A DNA stretch of 39,844 nucleotides from Acidobacteriota bacterium (GCA_021800255.1 JAJYZC010000029.1:1-39844), one strand, 5' to 3'. Numbered from the stretch's first letter, positions 8,392-16,879 are shown. Numbers and translations: made by a program. Notes: a model not told the origin generated them from the letters alone.

Positions 8392-8883
8392 ATGGAGTTC
8401 AGGTTTACAAATCCCGCTTCGCCCATGCGCAAGGTTCGCGCACGCGAGCGCGGCCTTACCCTGATCGAGCTGATCGTAACCGTTTTCATCCTGAGCATTT
8501 TGGCTTCGGCCGCCATCCCCGTCGTGCGCTTTCAGGTCAAACGTCAAAAAGAGGAAATACTTCGCCATGACCTGTGGGAGATGCGCGCCGCCATTGACGC
8601 TTACAAGGACGCCGCCGACCGCGGCGCTTTCCAAACCAAGGTGGACAGCGACGGCTATCCCCCCGACCTCGAAACCCTCGTTAAGGGAGTGGACGTGCAG
8701 GGCAAGAAGCTGAGGTTTTTGCGCAAAATCCCCATTGATCCCATGACCGGCAAGGCAAGCTGGGGGCTGCGCTCCAATCAGGATTCACCGGACTCCACCT
8801 CCTGGGGCGGCCAGAACGTTTTTGATGTGTACTCGAAGTCGGATGGAACGGCCCTGGACGGAACGAAGTACTCGACGTGGTGA
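8392..8883 (+). CDS. GspG-like pseudopilin with prepilin cleavage motif
   Basis: A 163-residue protein with a basic leader, the prepilin peptidase site RG/LTLIELIV and a hydrophobic helix (to about residue 50), then a GspG-like globular part (DLWEMRAAIDAYK, FLRKIPIDPMTGKASWGL). Family knowledge: GspG forms the shaft of the type II secretion pseudopilus in the inner membrane and periplasm. It starts 12 bases after the secretin stop, so it is cotranscribed with it. ATG at 8392 is used; 8425 (MRKVRARERG) would give a more typical short leader. The IPxDPMTG signature with the following W is also seen in the next gene, so the two are paralogues. Confidence 0.9.
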   Translation: MEFRFTNPASPMRKVRARERGLTLIELIVTVFILSILASAAIPVVRFQVKRQKEEILRHDLWEMRAAIDAYKDAADRGAFQTKVDSDGYPPDLETLVKGVDVQGKKLRFLRKIPIDPMTGKASWGLRSNQDSPDSTSWGGQNVFDVYSKSDGTALDGTKYSTW

Positions 8884-9018
8884 AGAAAGCAGCTTTTCGC
8901 TCTCAGCTATCGGCATCGAACGCGCCGGAGGCATTTTGAACGGCATGGCCAGAAGCTGACAGGGAGCGAGGAAAAGCTGACAGCTGAGGGCTGCTAGCAG
9001 AAGACTAAGGAAAAAATC
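8884..9018. repeat. Spacer with repeated AGCTGACAG-type words
   Basis: The 135 bases between the two pseudopilin genes contain CAGCTTTTCGCTCTCAGCT and, further on, AGCTGACAGGGAGCGAGG and AAAAGCTGACAGCTGAGG, which are partly complementary and could pair. Similar words occur at 4962-5000 (AAGCTGAATGCTGCAAGCTG) before smpB. These look like a short degenerate intergenic repeat; no gene is seen. Confidence 0.45.
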
Positions 9019-9417
9019 TTGCGCAGGCATCGCATCCAGTCCGGCTTCACGCTCATTGAGCTGATGATCGTCATGGCCATCATCGGTATTCTGGCCACCC
9101 TCGCCATCCCCAGCTATGTGACCGCCATCAAGCATGCCAAGGAAGCCGTGCTTGAGGAAGACCTGCACATCATGCGCACCGCCATCGATTCCTACACCAT
9201 GGACAAGAACAAGGCTCCGCAGACGCTCGACGATCTCGTTCAGGCCGGCTACCTGCGCGCAATTCCCGTCGATCCCATGACCCACAGCTCCCAATCCTGG
9301 GTTCCTGACACCAGTGACGCCATGTATTCGCTCAACGAAACCGAGCCCGGCATCGACGACGTTCACTCCGGCTCCGACGAGGTCGGCACCAACGGCAAGC
9401 CTTACTCGTCCTGGTAG
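9019..9417 (+). CDS. GspG-like pseudopilin, short form
   Basis: A 132-residue pseudopilin. It has a very short leader MRRHRIQSG, the cleavage site G/FTLIELMIVMAIIGILATLAIP, and a GspG-like body with EEDLHIMRTAIDSYTMDKNKAP, LRAIPVDPMTHSSQSW and calcium-loop-like acidic residues near the end. The start codon is TTG at 9019, supported by AAGGA seven bases upstream and by the fit of the leader. It belongs with the secretin and the first pseudopilin, 135 bases upstream, and probably builds the same pseudopilus. Which substrate the apparatus exports cannot be told from here. Confidence 0.92.
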   Translation: MRRHRIQSGFTLIELMIVMAIIGILATLAIPSYVTAIKHAKEAVLEEDLHIMRTAIDSYTMDKNKAPQTLDDLVQAGYLRAIPVDPMTHSSQSWVPDTSDAMYSLNETEPGIDDVHSGSDEVGTNGKPYSSW

Positions 9418-9433
9418 CCCTACACTCAGGGTG

Positions 9434-10150
9434 ATGGGATCTCCTCAACCCAATCCAGCCCAGGCCGCAATCGAGCGGGAGATGGAGGCCGTTTACCGCC
9501 TCTACGCTTCGCTCGCGCCGGTCATGGATCCAGAATCCGGCTTGGGCGGCAAGCTCCTCTACGCCGGCGAGCCTGACCCGGACGCCTGCCATCTGCTGCG
9601 CGCCGCCAGCATCGCCGGAGCCGCCTCTCTGGCCGCCTCGGCCAACGCCCCGGCTCTGCATCAGGCCATGCGCGACGGCGCCCTTGACTTTGCCGTCACC
9701 ACACTCGGCGAGGCGCTGCGCATCCTCAAAAACCAGCTTCGCAAACAGCAGCCCGCCGCGGCCGGCGTCTCGCTCTCGCCGCGCGCTGTCGAACTCGAAA
9801 TGCTCGACCGCGGCGTCCAGCCCGATCTGCTGGCGTCCGGACTGCCGTCCTCGCCGGAGCTGGCCGTTTTCACGGCCCTCGGCGCCGGCCGCATCCAGCC
9901 GCAGCCGCTTCCTCCCGGCTGCAACTTCAACATCCTTCCCATCCCGACCGATTGGCGGCAGCCCCTCGCCGCCTTCGACGAACTTCTCCTCGGCTGTCTC
10001 GCGCCCGCCGATCATCTGAACCGCCGCTGGGTCCGCCTCGCCCCGCGCTACCTGCCCGTTGCCGCGCGCCGTCTGCGCTCTATCGCCTGCGCCAGGGACG
10101 CCGTTCTCCCGCTCATCGCCCGCCGCGTAGGTTCCGCGCCGGAGCCGTAA
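9434..10150 (+). CDS. Hypothetical protein, cytoplasmic, alpha-helical
   Basis: A 238-residue protein that I do not recognise. It has no signal peptide or membrane segment and is rich in Ala, Leu and Pro. The N-terminal half is predicted helical (EREMEAVYRLYASLAPVMD, HLLRAASIAGAASLAAS), the middle has LGEALRILKNQLRKQQ, and the C-terminal part is Arg-rich (RRWVRLAPRYLPVAARRLRS). It starts 16 bases after the second pseudopilin (ATG 9434, GTG 9431 directly before it), so it may be part of that operon. Codon use and GC content match the neighbours, which argues for a real gene. Function unknown. Confidence 0.65.
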   Translation: MGSPQPNPAQAAIEREMEAVYRLYASLAPVMDPESGLGGKLLYAGEPDPDACHLLRAASIAGAASLAASANAPALHQAMRDGALDFAVTTLGEALRILKNQLRKQQPAAAGVSLSPRAVELEMLDRGVQPDLLASGLPSSPELAVFTALGAGRIQPQPLPPGCNFNILPIPTDWRQPLAAFDELLLGCLAPADHLNRRWVRLAPRYLPVAARRLRSIACARDAVLPLIARRVGSAPEP

Positions 10151-10187
10151 GCGGCAGAGATCGGCCGTCCCGGATTTCCACCGCCCC

Positions 10188-10207
10188 CCGCCCTGGCGGT
10201 GTAGAAT
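10188..10207 (+). promoter_or_regulatory. Candidate promoter upstream of pit: CCGCC-N2-GGCGG dyad followed by TAGAAT
   Basis: A perfect 5-bp dyad CCGCC-CT-GGCGG is followed two bases later by TAGAAT, a good -10 box. The same arrangement (CCGCC-CA-GGCGG, then TATACT) occurs before the glycosyltransferase gene at 12085-12105. No strong -35 box is seen. Transcription from here would give pit a leader of about 210 bases. Confidence 0.4.
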
Positions 10208-10278
10208 CTTCTGTAGCCCGGTTTAGGCTTCCTCATGGCCGGGTAAGCAGCCGCGCGTTATCCGGTTGTTGAGGTTTT

Positions 10279-10425
10279 ATGGACGCGAGTTTATTCGGCC
10301 TGTCGATCTACCGCTCCAAGCCATTCCCTTCGCATTGTCCAAAGCTTTCTATTTTCATGGTTGCGTTTCCATGCTGGAGGCCCAAGCGGCTCCGGAATGT
10401 CTCCGGCCGCATTGGTGATTTTTAA
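10279..10425 (+). CDS. 48-codon leader open frame overlapping the start of pit
   Basis: ATG at 10279 follows GAGG by four bases, a good ribosome binding site, and opens a 48-codon frame (MDASLFGLSIYRSKPF at the start, RNVSGRIGDF at the end). Its TAA stop overlaps the pit start as TAATG, an arrangement that usually means translational coupling. The peptide has no recognisable domain. It could be a regulatory leader peptide for the transporter or a chance frame; the site, the ribosome binding site and the exact overlap favour translation, but conservation must decide. Confidence 0.4.
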   Translation: MDASLFGLSIYRSKPFPSHCPKLSIFMVAFPCWRPKRLRNVSGRIGDF

Positions 10426-12041
10426 TGGCCGGTCTCGCGACGGTCGTTGATGCCCTGCCCAAAGAGCAATCGCTGCTCGACCGCAAGTTCAAACGGCCGG
10501 GCCGCCTGGGTGTTGCGCTTCTTGTGCTCGCCGTGCTCGGCGGCCTCGGCTATATCGGATTTCATCTCGCCAGGGACCTCGGCAGCGTCGCCGTCGCCAG
10601 CGTCTGGCCCTATGTGCTGCTGGCCCTGGCCCTTTTCATCGCCCTCAGCTTCGAGTTTGTCAACGGCTTCCACGACACCGCCAACGCCGTGGCCACCGTC
10701 ATCTATACGAATTCCCTGGAACCCACGCTTGCCGTCGTCTGGTCGGGGCTGTGCAACCTGGCCGGCGTGCTGGTTTCCTCGGGCACGGTGGCCTTTGCGG
10801 TGGTCTCCCTGCTCCCCATCGATGTGATTCTGAAGGTCAGTTCCGGCTCCGGCTTCGCCATGATCTTCGCCTTGCTCGTGGCGGCCATCCTCTGGAACCT
10901 GGGCACGTGGTGGTGCGGCTTGCCCGCCTCCAGCTCTCACACTCTGGTCGGCTCCATCATTGGCGTGGGCCTGGCCAGCCAGTTATTCAATCTTCGCGCC
11001 GGAGCCTCCGGCCTGGACTGGGGCCAGGTGGTCAAGGTCCTCGAGGCCCTGCTCATCTCGCCCATCTTGGGCTATGCGCTCGCCGGTCTCCTCATTCTCT
11101 TGTCCAAGCAGATGCTCAAATACCCGGCCCTTTATGAAGCGCCCAAGGACAAGGAGGCCCCGCCGTTTATCATCCGCGCCGTCATGATCCTCGGCTGCAC
11201 CGGGGTCAGCTTCTTCCACGGCTCCAACGACGGGCAAAAGGGCATGGGCCTCATCATGCTCATCCTCATCGGCACCGTTCCCACCGCCTTTGCCCTCAAC
11301 CACGCCATCGGCCCCAGGGAAGTACAGAGCTTTATCGCCGCCTCCCAACAGGCCGGCAGCATTCTGGAACGCCATGTGGCCCCTGCAGCCGATCCCGCTC
11401 CCGATCCTCGCGCTGAGGTCACCCGCTACGTCCAAACCAAGCGCCTGCTGCCCGCCACGCTTCCCGCCTTGCGCGATCTGGTTGCAGACATCCATCGCAG
11501 AGTGGCCGGGTACAGGAGCTTCCAGTCGGTTCCGGCCGCCGAACAAACCAGGGTCCGCAACGACATGTACTTGACCAGCGCGGGCTTGCGGGTGATGGAG
11601 CAGACACGCAACCCCGTCTTCACCGCCCAGGAGAACGCCGCCTTGAGCTCCTATTGCGCCCTGTTGGACAAGAACACCAAGTTCATTCCGGACTGGGTTA
11701 AAGTGGCCGTGGCGCTGGCCCTCGGCCTGGGTACCATGGTGGGCTGGAGGCGCGTCGTCATTACCGTGGGCGAAAAGATCGGCAAACAGGACATGAACTA
11801 CGCCCAGGGCGCCAGCGCCCAGCTCGTCACCATGGCCACCATCTTCGCCGCCGACAAATTTGGCTTGCCCGTCAGCACCACCCACATTCTCAGCTCCGGC
11901 GTGGCCGGCTCGATGTCGGCCAACGGCAGCGGCCTACACCTCTCCACGGTCCGCAACATTGCTGCGGGATGGGTCTTCACGCTGCCCGCCGCCGCACTGC
12001 TCTCCGGTCTCCTCTATTGTTTCTTCCGCCTCTTCGCCTGA
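10425..12041 (+). CDS. pit: Low-affinity inorganic phosphate transporter, Pit family
   Basis: A 538-residue inner-membrane protein of the PiT family, which imports phosphate (as a metal-phosphate complex) using the proton or sodium gradient. Both halves of the inverted-repeat family signature are present: FVNGFHDTANAVATVIYTNS near residue 70 and GLPASSSHTLVGS near 165, matched by FHGSNDGQKGMG near 265 and GLPVSTTHILSSG near 480. About ten hydrophobic segments are seen, with a soluble loop between residues about 300 and 420. ATG at 10425 has only a weak ribosome binding site but overlaps the stop of a small leader frame. No PhoU-like (DUF47) gene is adjacent, although Pit genes often have one. 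Confidence 0.95.
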   Translation: MAGLATVVDALPKEQSLLDRKFKRPGRLGVALLVLAVLGGLGYIGFHLARDLGSVAVASVWPYVLLALALFIALSFEFVNGFHDTANAVATVIYTNSLEPTLAVVWSGLCNLAGVLVSSGTVAFAVVSLLPIDVILKVSSGSGFAMIFALLVAAILWNLGTWWCGLPASSSHTLVGSIIGVGLASQLFNLRAGASGLDWGQVVKVLEALLISPILGYALAGLLILLSKQMLKYPALYEAPKDKEAPPFIIRAVMILGCTGVSFFHGSNDGQKGMGLIMLILIGTVPTAFALNHAIGPREVQSFIAASQQAGSILERHVAPAADPAPDPRAEVTRYVQTKRLLPATLPALRDLVADIHRRVAGYRSFQSVPAAEQTRVRNDMYLTSAGLRVMEQTRNPVFTAQENAALSSYCALLDKNTKFIPDWVKVAVALALGLGTMVGWRRVVITVGEKIGKQDMNYAQGASAQLVTMATIFAADKFGLPVSTTHILSSGVAGSMSANGSGLHLSTVRNIAAGWVFTLPAAALLSGLLYCFFRLFA

Positions 12042-12084
12042 GCCGCGCAAGCGCCTTTTCTCTCCGCACCGGTCCTGCTTTCCG

Positions 12085-12105
12085 CCGCCCAGGCGGTGTT
12101 ATACT
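12085..12105 (+). promoter_or_regulatory. Candidate promoter of the glycosyltransferase gene: CCGCC-N2-GGCGG and TATACT
   Basis: The dyad CCGCC-CA-GGCGG is followed by TGT and TATACT (12100-12105), nearly the same as the signal before pit at 10188-10207. The distance from the pit stop (44 bases) would allow an own promoter. If it is used, the GTG codon at 12096 lies inside the promoter and cannot be the start of the next gene. Confidence 0.4.
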
Positions 12106-13841
12106 CGAACCGTTTTCGCTTACAATTTTTGTATGCTGGTTGTGGAGGTTTGGCTCTGTTCTCTCTGCTTATAACCGGCTTGAATTCAGTCGCCGCCCGG
12201 CTTGGCTGGCTGCCGCTGCGGGGGGAGACGCTGGCCGCTTTTTGGCCGCAGGTAGCCCTGCGCCAATACATCAAAATGCAGTACGCCGACCAGACCTTCA
12301 AGGGCCTCTACCACTGGAACCTCTTCGACGCCTCGATTCTGTTGCCCTACTTCGCGGTCATGATCGTGCTTTCTATTTATGGAATGCACCGCTACACGCT
12401 CTGCTACAACTACTTCAGATACCGCAAGAACTACAAACCCGATCCGCCCCGCCGCTTCGACGAGCTGCCCCTGGTGACGGTGCAGTTGCCCATCTTCAAC
12501 GAGCAGTTTGTCATCGACCGCCTCATTGACGCCGTCTGCGCCATGGAATACCCGCCCGATAAGCTGGAAATCCAGGTGCTCGACGACTCCACCGATGAAA
12601 CCCAGCAGGTAGCGGCAGCCATCGTCGAACGTTACGCGGCTTTTGGCCGCCGGATCGTCTACATACACCGCACCAACCGTCAAGGGTTCAAGGCCGGGGC
12701 CCTCGGCGAAGCCCTCCCCGCAGCCAAAGGCGAGTTCATCGCCATCTTCGACGCCGACTTCGTTCCCCCGCCGGACTGGCTGATGAAGGTCATTCACCAC
12801 TTTGCCGAGCCGGAGATCGGCATGGTCCAGACGCGCTGGAGCCATCTCAATCGCCACTACAGCATGTTGACTGAGATCGAGGCCATCCTCCTCGACGGCC
12901 ACTTCGTCATGGAACACGGCTCCCGCTCGCGCACCGGCGAGTACTTCAACTTCAACGGCACCGCGGGCATTTGGCGCCGGCAGGCCATCTACGACGGCGG
13001 CGGCTGGCAGCACGATACCCTCACGGAAGACACCGACCTCAGCTACCGCGCGCAGATGGCCGGCTGGAAGTTCAAATACCTGCCCGATGTCGAGTGCCCG
13101 GCCGAGCTGCCCATTGAGATGACCGCCTTCAAAACCCAGCAGGCGCGCTGGGCCAAGGGACTCATCCAAACCAGTCTCAAGGTGCTGCCCGACCTGTTCC
13201 GCGCCAAAACCACGTGGCGCAACAAAGTCGAGGGCGTCTATCATCTCACCGCCAACCTCAGCTATCCGCTCATGATCATCATGTCCGCCCTGCTCATCCC
13301 GGCCATGATCTGCCGCTTCTACCAGGGCTGGTTCCAGATGCTGTTCATCGACTTCCCGTTGTTGACCGCCTCCAGCTTATCCATCGCCATCTTTTACCTC
13401 ATGAGCGAGCGTGAACTCTTTCCCAAAACCTGGAAAAGAACCTGCTACTACGTGCCCTTTGTCATGGCTCTGGGCATCGGCCTCATGGTCACGAACTCCA
13501 AGGCGGTAATGGAAGCCCTCTTCGGCATCAAAAGCGCCTTCGTTCGCACTCCCAAGTACCGCGTAGCCAAAAAGGGCGAAAAATCCCAGGCCGCCAAGTA
13601 TCGCAAGCGCCTGGTTCTGACGCCGTGGATCGAGCTGCTCCTCGGCCTCTATTTCTTTCTCGCCATTCTTTACACCTTCTCCAATCAGAACTACTTCACC
13701 GCGCCCTTTCTCATCCTCTTTGTCATCGGTTTTTGGTACACCGCGTTCCTAAGCCTCTTCCAGGGCCGTTTCGAGCGCTGGCGCAGCGGCGCCCCAGCCA
13801 ATGAGGAAGGCAGCCCCAAGCCGTTCCCGGTGGGCGTCTAA
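12096..13841 (+). CDS. Membrane glycosyltransferase family 2 (cellulose synthase / beta-mannan synthase-like)
   Basis: A processive-type GT2 of up to 581 residues. A hydrophobic segment near residues 80-100 precedes the catalytic domain with DDSTD (163-167), DAD (219-221), TED (310-312) and QQARW (348-352), the D,D,D,QxxRW set of polymerising glycosyltransferases. Four to five membrane segments follow (about 380-560). It probably polymerises a beta-linked polysaccharide from a nucleotide sugar and threads it through the membrane; closest in pattern are CslA-type glucomannan synthases, but the sugar cannot be read from sequence. No PilZ domain or BcsB partner is adjacent. The start is uncertain: GTG 12096 lies in a promoter-like dyad, and GGAGG at 12144-12148 sits just before TTG 12150. 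The stop codon lies in the end of a palindromic element. Confidence 0.9.
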   Translation: MLYSNRFRLQFLYAGCGGLALFSLLITGLNSVAARLGWLPLRGETLAAFWPQVALRQYIKMQYADQTFKGLYHWNLFDASILLPYFAVMIVLSIYGMHRYTLCYNYFRYRKNYKPDPPRRFDELPLVTVQLPIFNEQFVIDRLIDAVCAMEYPPDKLEIQVLDDSTDETQQVAAAIVERYAAFGRRIVYIHRTNRQGFKAGALGEALPAAKGEFIAIFDADFVPPPDWLMKVIHHFAEPEIGMVQTRWSHLNRHYSMLTEIEAILLDGHFVMEHGSRSRTGEYFNFNGTAGIWRRQAIYDGGGWQHDTLTEDTDLSYRAQMAGWKFKYLPDVECPAELPIEMTAFKTQQARWAKGLIQTSLKVLPDLFRAKTTWRNKVEGVYHLTANLSYPLMIIMSALLIPAMICRFYQGWFQMLFIDFPLLTASSLSIAIFYLMSERELFPKTWKRTCYYVPFVMALGIGLMVTNSKAVMEALFGIKSAFVRTPKYRVAKKGEKSQAAKYRKRLVLTPWIELLLGLYFFLAILYTFSNQNYFTAPFLILFVIGFWYTAFLSLFQGRFERWRSGAPANEEGSPKPFPVGV

Positions 13842-13964
13842 AGCATTCTCAGAATCGGAAATACTGTAGACCGAAAGCACAGATTCACGCTGCCGCGGCC
13901 TCAAGGAGCGGCAGCGTGAATCACCCATCTCAACAGAACTACGCCATATTCGACGATGCCCTAG
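13838..13964 (-). repeat. Palindromic element, subfamily 2 (copy C)
   Basis: A 127-base element that fills the convergent gap between the glycosyltransferase and the DUF2911 gene. Read on the minus strand it aligns along its whole length with the copy at 19359-19478: end GGGCATCGTCGAATATGG, then GTAGTTCTGTTGAGATGG, the central hairpin, CTTTCGGTCTAC and terminal AATGCTTTAG. It has about six extra bases near the latter end. The terminal CTAAAGCATT on the plus strand contains the TAA stop of the glycosyltransferase. The other end lies three bases from the DUF2911 stop. Confidence 0.75.
13882..13922. terminator. Strong hairpin, 15-bp perfect stem, between convergent genes
   Basis: GATTCACGCTGCCGC and its exact reverse complement GCGGCAGCGTGAATC flank an 11-base loop. 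It forms the centre of palindromic element C. Being symmetric and placed between two convergent genes, it can act as a bidirectional terminator or 3' RNA protector, although it has no U-tract on either side. Confidence 0.6.
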
Positions 13965-13967
13965 CCC

Positions 13968-14513
13968 TCAGTGCACTATGAAGTTCACCGACGCCTTTTT
14001 GTATTCCCACGCCAGGGTGAGCGTGCCTTTGTTGCCGCCGTCGCTGGCGAGTGTGTACTTCAGGTCCTCGACCATCGCCGGAGGCTTGGACATCTTCATC
14101 GGCACGCGGCCCAGGTCATCGCTCTTGTTGTAAGCCAGGCCCCACTCGCCGGTCTGCTTGCTGATGATTAAGAGCCATCGATTGGGATTGGCAATATCGA
14201 CGAACAAGGTGTAATTGCCGGCGGGCACGTTGAGGCTGCCGATGGTCAGGCCGGCATCGGTGTGCAGGGCGGTGGCGGCGTTGGCGCCGGCGCGCCAAAC
14301 CGGATAGGACTTGTGGGTCTTTTGGATGAGCCCGCCGGGGGTGAAGATGTGGCCCTGGCGGCCGCGCACCCTGGGCGAGTTGTAGTGAATCGTAATGGTC
14401 TTGCCGGCAATGGTGATGGATGCCGTGGCCGGCGGGCTGAGCAACGGCTTATGCTGGGCAAACAGGACCCCGGCGGCGGCGAGAAGCCCTGCAAGGATGA
14501 AAATACGTCTCAT
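13968..14513 (-). CDS. DUF2911 family secreted protein
   Basis: A 181-residue protein. Residues 1-19 are a signal peptide ending VLFAQ. The body matches the DUF2911 family seen in acidobacteria and Bacteroidetes: SPPATASITIAGKTITIHYNSPRVRGR near the N-terminus, VWRAGANAATALHTDA in the middle (the WR-GAN core), then VPAGNYTLFVDI and a beta-strand C-terminus (KASVNFIVH). The function of the family is unknown; it is probably periplasmic. ATG at 14513 is preceded by GGAGG at good spacing and gives the signal peptide, so longer forms are rejected. It is transcribed alone, divergent from prpB. Confidence 0.88.
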   Translation of the reverse strand: MRRIFILAGLLAAAGVLFAQHKPLLSPPATASITIAGKTITIHYNSPRVRGRQGHIFTPGGLIQKTHKSYPVWRAGANAATALHTDAGLTIGSLNVPAGNYTLFVDIANPNRWLLIISKQTGEWGLAYNKSDDLGRVPMKMSKPPAMVEDLKYTLASDGGNKGTLTLAWEYKKASVNFIVH

Positions 14514-14655
14514 GGGGGTGATCCTCCTCCTGGTAGCGCGCGTGTGCGTCTGCGCTAGGGATACAACGGGATGATTGTCGCACCGCAGGCGCAGATTAGG
14601 GAAATGGGCCGGAAATACCGGACAAGCGCCTGTTATGATGCGGCAAAAGGGAAAA

Positions 14656-15558
14656 ATGGCGGAGCGTTCGAATCCGGGATCGGCGGGAGCGCGGTTTCGC
14701 GCCGCCGTAGACGCAGAGAAGCCGCTCGAAGTGGTGGGAACGATCAACGCCTACACGGCGCGCCTGGCTGAGGCTGCCGGCTTCCGGGCGATTTATCTCT
14801 CCGGCGGGGGCGTGGCGGCCAACTCGCTGGGATTGCCGGACCTGGGCGTGACCACCATGGAAGATGTGCTGACCGACGTGCGGCGGATCACCGGCGCTAC
14901 CCCGCTGCCGCTTCTGGTGGACATCGATACGGGCTGGGGCGGAGCCTTCAATATCGCGCGCACCATCCGCGAAATGACGAAGGCCGGCGCGGCGGCTGTG
15001 CACATCGAAGACCAGGTGAGCGCCAAGCGCTGCGGTCACCGCCCGGGCAAGGAGCTGGTTGCGCCCGAGGAGATGGCGGACCGCATCAAGGCCGCAGTGG
15101 ACGCGCGCACCGATGCCCAGTTTGTGATGATGGCGCGCACCGACGCGCTGGCCGGCGAGGGACTGGCGCGAGCGATCGAGCGTGCGCAGGCTTATGTGGC
15201 CGCTGGCGCTGACATGATCTTTGCGGAAGCCGTCACCGAGCTGCGCATGTACACGGAGTTTCGCAAGGCCGTAGGCGTGCCGGTTCTCGCCAACATCACG
15301 GAGTTCGGCCAAACTCCGCTGTGGACCCGCGAGGAGCTGGCGGCTGCGGGCGTAGACATCGTTCTCTATTGCTGCGCGGCCTACCGGGCGATGAACGCCG
15401 CGGCGCTCAAGGTCTACCAGACCATTCGCGCCGAAGGTACGCAGAAAAACGTGCTGCCCCTGATGCAGACGCGCGAGGAGCTTTACCGTTATCTGGGGTA
15501 TCACGCTTATGAAGAGAAGCTGGACAAACTGTTTGCGCAGGGCAAGGCAAAGGAGTGA
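14656..15558 (+). CDS. prpB: Methylisocitrate lyase
   Basis: PrpB cleaves 2-methylisocitrate to pyruvate and succinate, the last step of the methylcitrate cycle that breaks down propionyl-CoA. The 300-residue protein has the fold and signature of the ICL/PEP mutase family: [18 protein letters not shown] (48-64), DIDTGWG (89-95) with the Mg-binding acidic residues, and the catalytic loop KRCGHRPGK (124-132) whose Cys is the general acid. The size equals that of the E. coli enzyme. ATG at 14656 is preceded by AGGG; upstream ATGs at 14635 and 14638 would add an unconserved tail. prpC follows after 53 bases. Confidence 0.95.
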   Translation: MAERSNPGSAGARFRAAVDAEKPLEVVGTINAYTARLAEAAGFRAIYLSGGGVAANSLGLPDLGVTTMEDVLTDVRRITGATPLPLLVDIDTGWGGAFNIARTIREMTKAGAAAVHIEDQVSAKRCGHRPGKELVAPEEMADRIKAAVDARTDAQFVMMARTDALAGEGLARAIERAQAYVAAGADMIFAEAVTELRMYTEFRKAVGVPVLANITEFGQTPLWTREELAAAGVDIVLYCCAAYRAMNAAALKVYQTIRAEGTQKNVLPLMQTREELYRYLGYHAYEEKLDKLFAQGKAKE

Positions 15559-15611
15559 GGCGGTAGACACTGCCGCGGGCTATCCTAAGTTGGTGCTCTT
15601 GGGAGATTGCG

Positions 15612-16775
15612 ATGAGTGGTGAAGAAATAAATACGGCGGTGGGTTTCAAACCCAAAAAGTCCGTGGCCTTGTCGGGGACGCCGGCGGGGAATACGGCGCT
15701 ATGCACGGTGGGCCGCAGCGGCAACGATCTGCATTATCGCGGCTACGATATTCACGACCTGGCGGAGCGGTGCGAGTTTGAGGAAGTGGCGCACCTGCTG
15801 GTGCATGGCAGGCTGCCCAACGCCGCGGAGCTGGCTGCGTACAAGGCGCGGCTGCGCGGTTTGCGCGGGCTGCCGGCCGAGGTGAGGCAGGCGCTGGAGC
15901 TTGTGCCGGCGGCGGCGCACCCCATGGACGCGCTGCGCACGGGCGTAAGCGTGCTGGGCTGCGTGCGGCCCGAAGGCGCGGAGCACAGCGACGAGGGCGC
16001 GCGCACGATTGCCGACGCTCTGCTGGCGTCGCTGCCTTCGATGCTGCTCTATTGGCTGCACTTTGCGCGCGCGGGACGGCGGATCGACGTGGAGGCGGGC
16101 GGCGGCTCGATTGCGGAGCATTTTCTCCACCTGCTGCACGGGCGCGCGCCCAGCGCCGAATGGACGCGGGCCATGCAGGTCTCGCTGATTCTCTACGCCG
16201 AGCACGAGTTCAACGCTTCCACGTTCACGGCGCGGGTAATCGCCGGGACGGGGTCGGACCTGTATTCGTGCCTGGTGGGCGCGATTGGCGCGCTGAAGGG
16301 GCCCAAGCACGGCGGCGCCAACGAAGCGGCGCTCGAGGTCCAATCACGCTACGCCACGGCCGATGAGGCCGAGGCCGATGTGCGGCGGCGCGTGGCCAAC
16401 CGCGAGGTCATTCTGGGCTTCGGGCATCCGGTGTACACCATCAGCGACCCGCGCAGCGACATCATCAAGGCCCGCGCGCGCGCGCTGGCTGCGGACGCGG
16501 ACGGGCGGCGGCTGTTCGCCGTGGCCGAGCGCATTGAGACCACCATGCGCGACGCCAAAAATATGTTTCCCAACCTCGATTGGTACTCGGCCGTGGCCTA
16601 TCACCTGATGGGGGTTCCGGTGGATCTGTTCACGCCGCTGTTTGTGATCTCGCGGACCACGGGCTGGAGCGCGCACGTGATCGAGCAGCGCCAGGACGGC
16701 AAGATCATCCGGCCCTCGGCGGTGTACACCGGCCCGGAGAATCTGAAGTTTGTGGCGATTGAGGAGCGAAGGTAG
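15612..16775 (+). CDS. prpC: 2-methylcitrate synthase
   Basis: A citrate synthase family enzyme of 387 residues that joins propionyl-CoA and oxaloacetate. Conserved blocks: N-terminal [49 protein letters not shown]; the catalytic [26 protein letters not shown]; and the C-terminal [20 protein letters not shown]. The 370-390 residue, short form with these blocks and its place after prpB favour methylcitrate over citrate synthase, though citrate synthase activity cannot be excluded. ATG at 15612 has GGAG at good spacing. In a normal operon prpD would follow; here a foreign-looking gene lies between. Confidence 0.93.
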   Translation: MSGEEINTAVGFKPKKSVALSGTPAGNTALCTVGRSGNDLHYRGYDIHDLAERCEFEEVAHLLVHGRLPNAAELAAYKARLRGLRGLPAEVRQALELVPAAAHPMDALRTGVSVLGCVRPEGAEHSDEGARTIADALLASLPSMLLYWLHFARAGRRIDVEAGGGSIAEHFLHLLHGRAPSAEWTRAMQVSLILYAEHEFNASTFTARVIAGTGSDLYSCLVGAIGALKGPKHGGANEAALEVQSRYATADEAEADVRRRVANREVILGFGHPVYTISDPRSDIIKARARALAADADGRRLFAVAERIETTMRDAKNMFPNLDWYSAVAYHLMGVPVDLFTPLFVISRTTGWSAHVIEQRQDGKIIRPSAVYTGPENLKFVAIEERR

Positions 16776-16879
16776 CCTGTGATTTCCCAGGTACCAAAAT
16801 CGAGACCTGGGGTACCCGCAGATGTGTGCTCCCCCATCAAATCTGCCGTTGGTGGTTCTTGCCACTCAAAGGAGACTCC
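16776..16879 (+). other. Spacer with inverted CCCAGGT/ACCTGGG repeat before the HEPN-like gene
   Basis: Just after the prpC stop, CCCAGGT and ACCTGGG form a 7-bp stem around a 12-base loop, each next to a GGTACC or GGGTACC word. The rest (GCAGATGTGTGCTCCCCCAT and following) shows no gene. It looks like a repeat remnant and may mark one border of the inserted gene that follows. The only functional signal is AAAGGAGA before 16880. Confidence 0.4.

Noticed and set aside
14664-14690. GTTCGAATCC resembling a tRNA T-loop
   Set aside because: It lies within the prpB start region; the flanking bases do not form a T-stem and no acceptor or anticodon arm is found.
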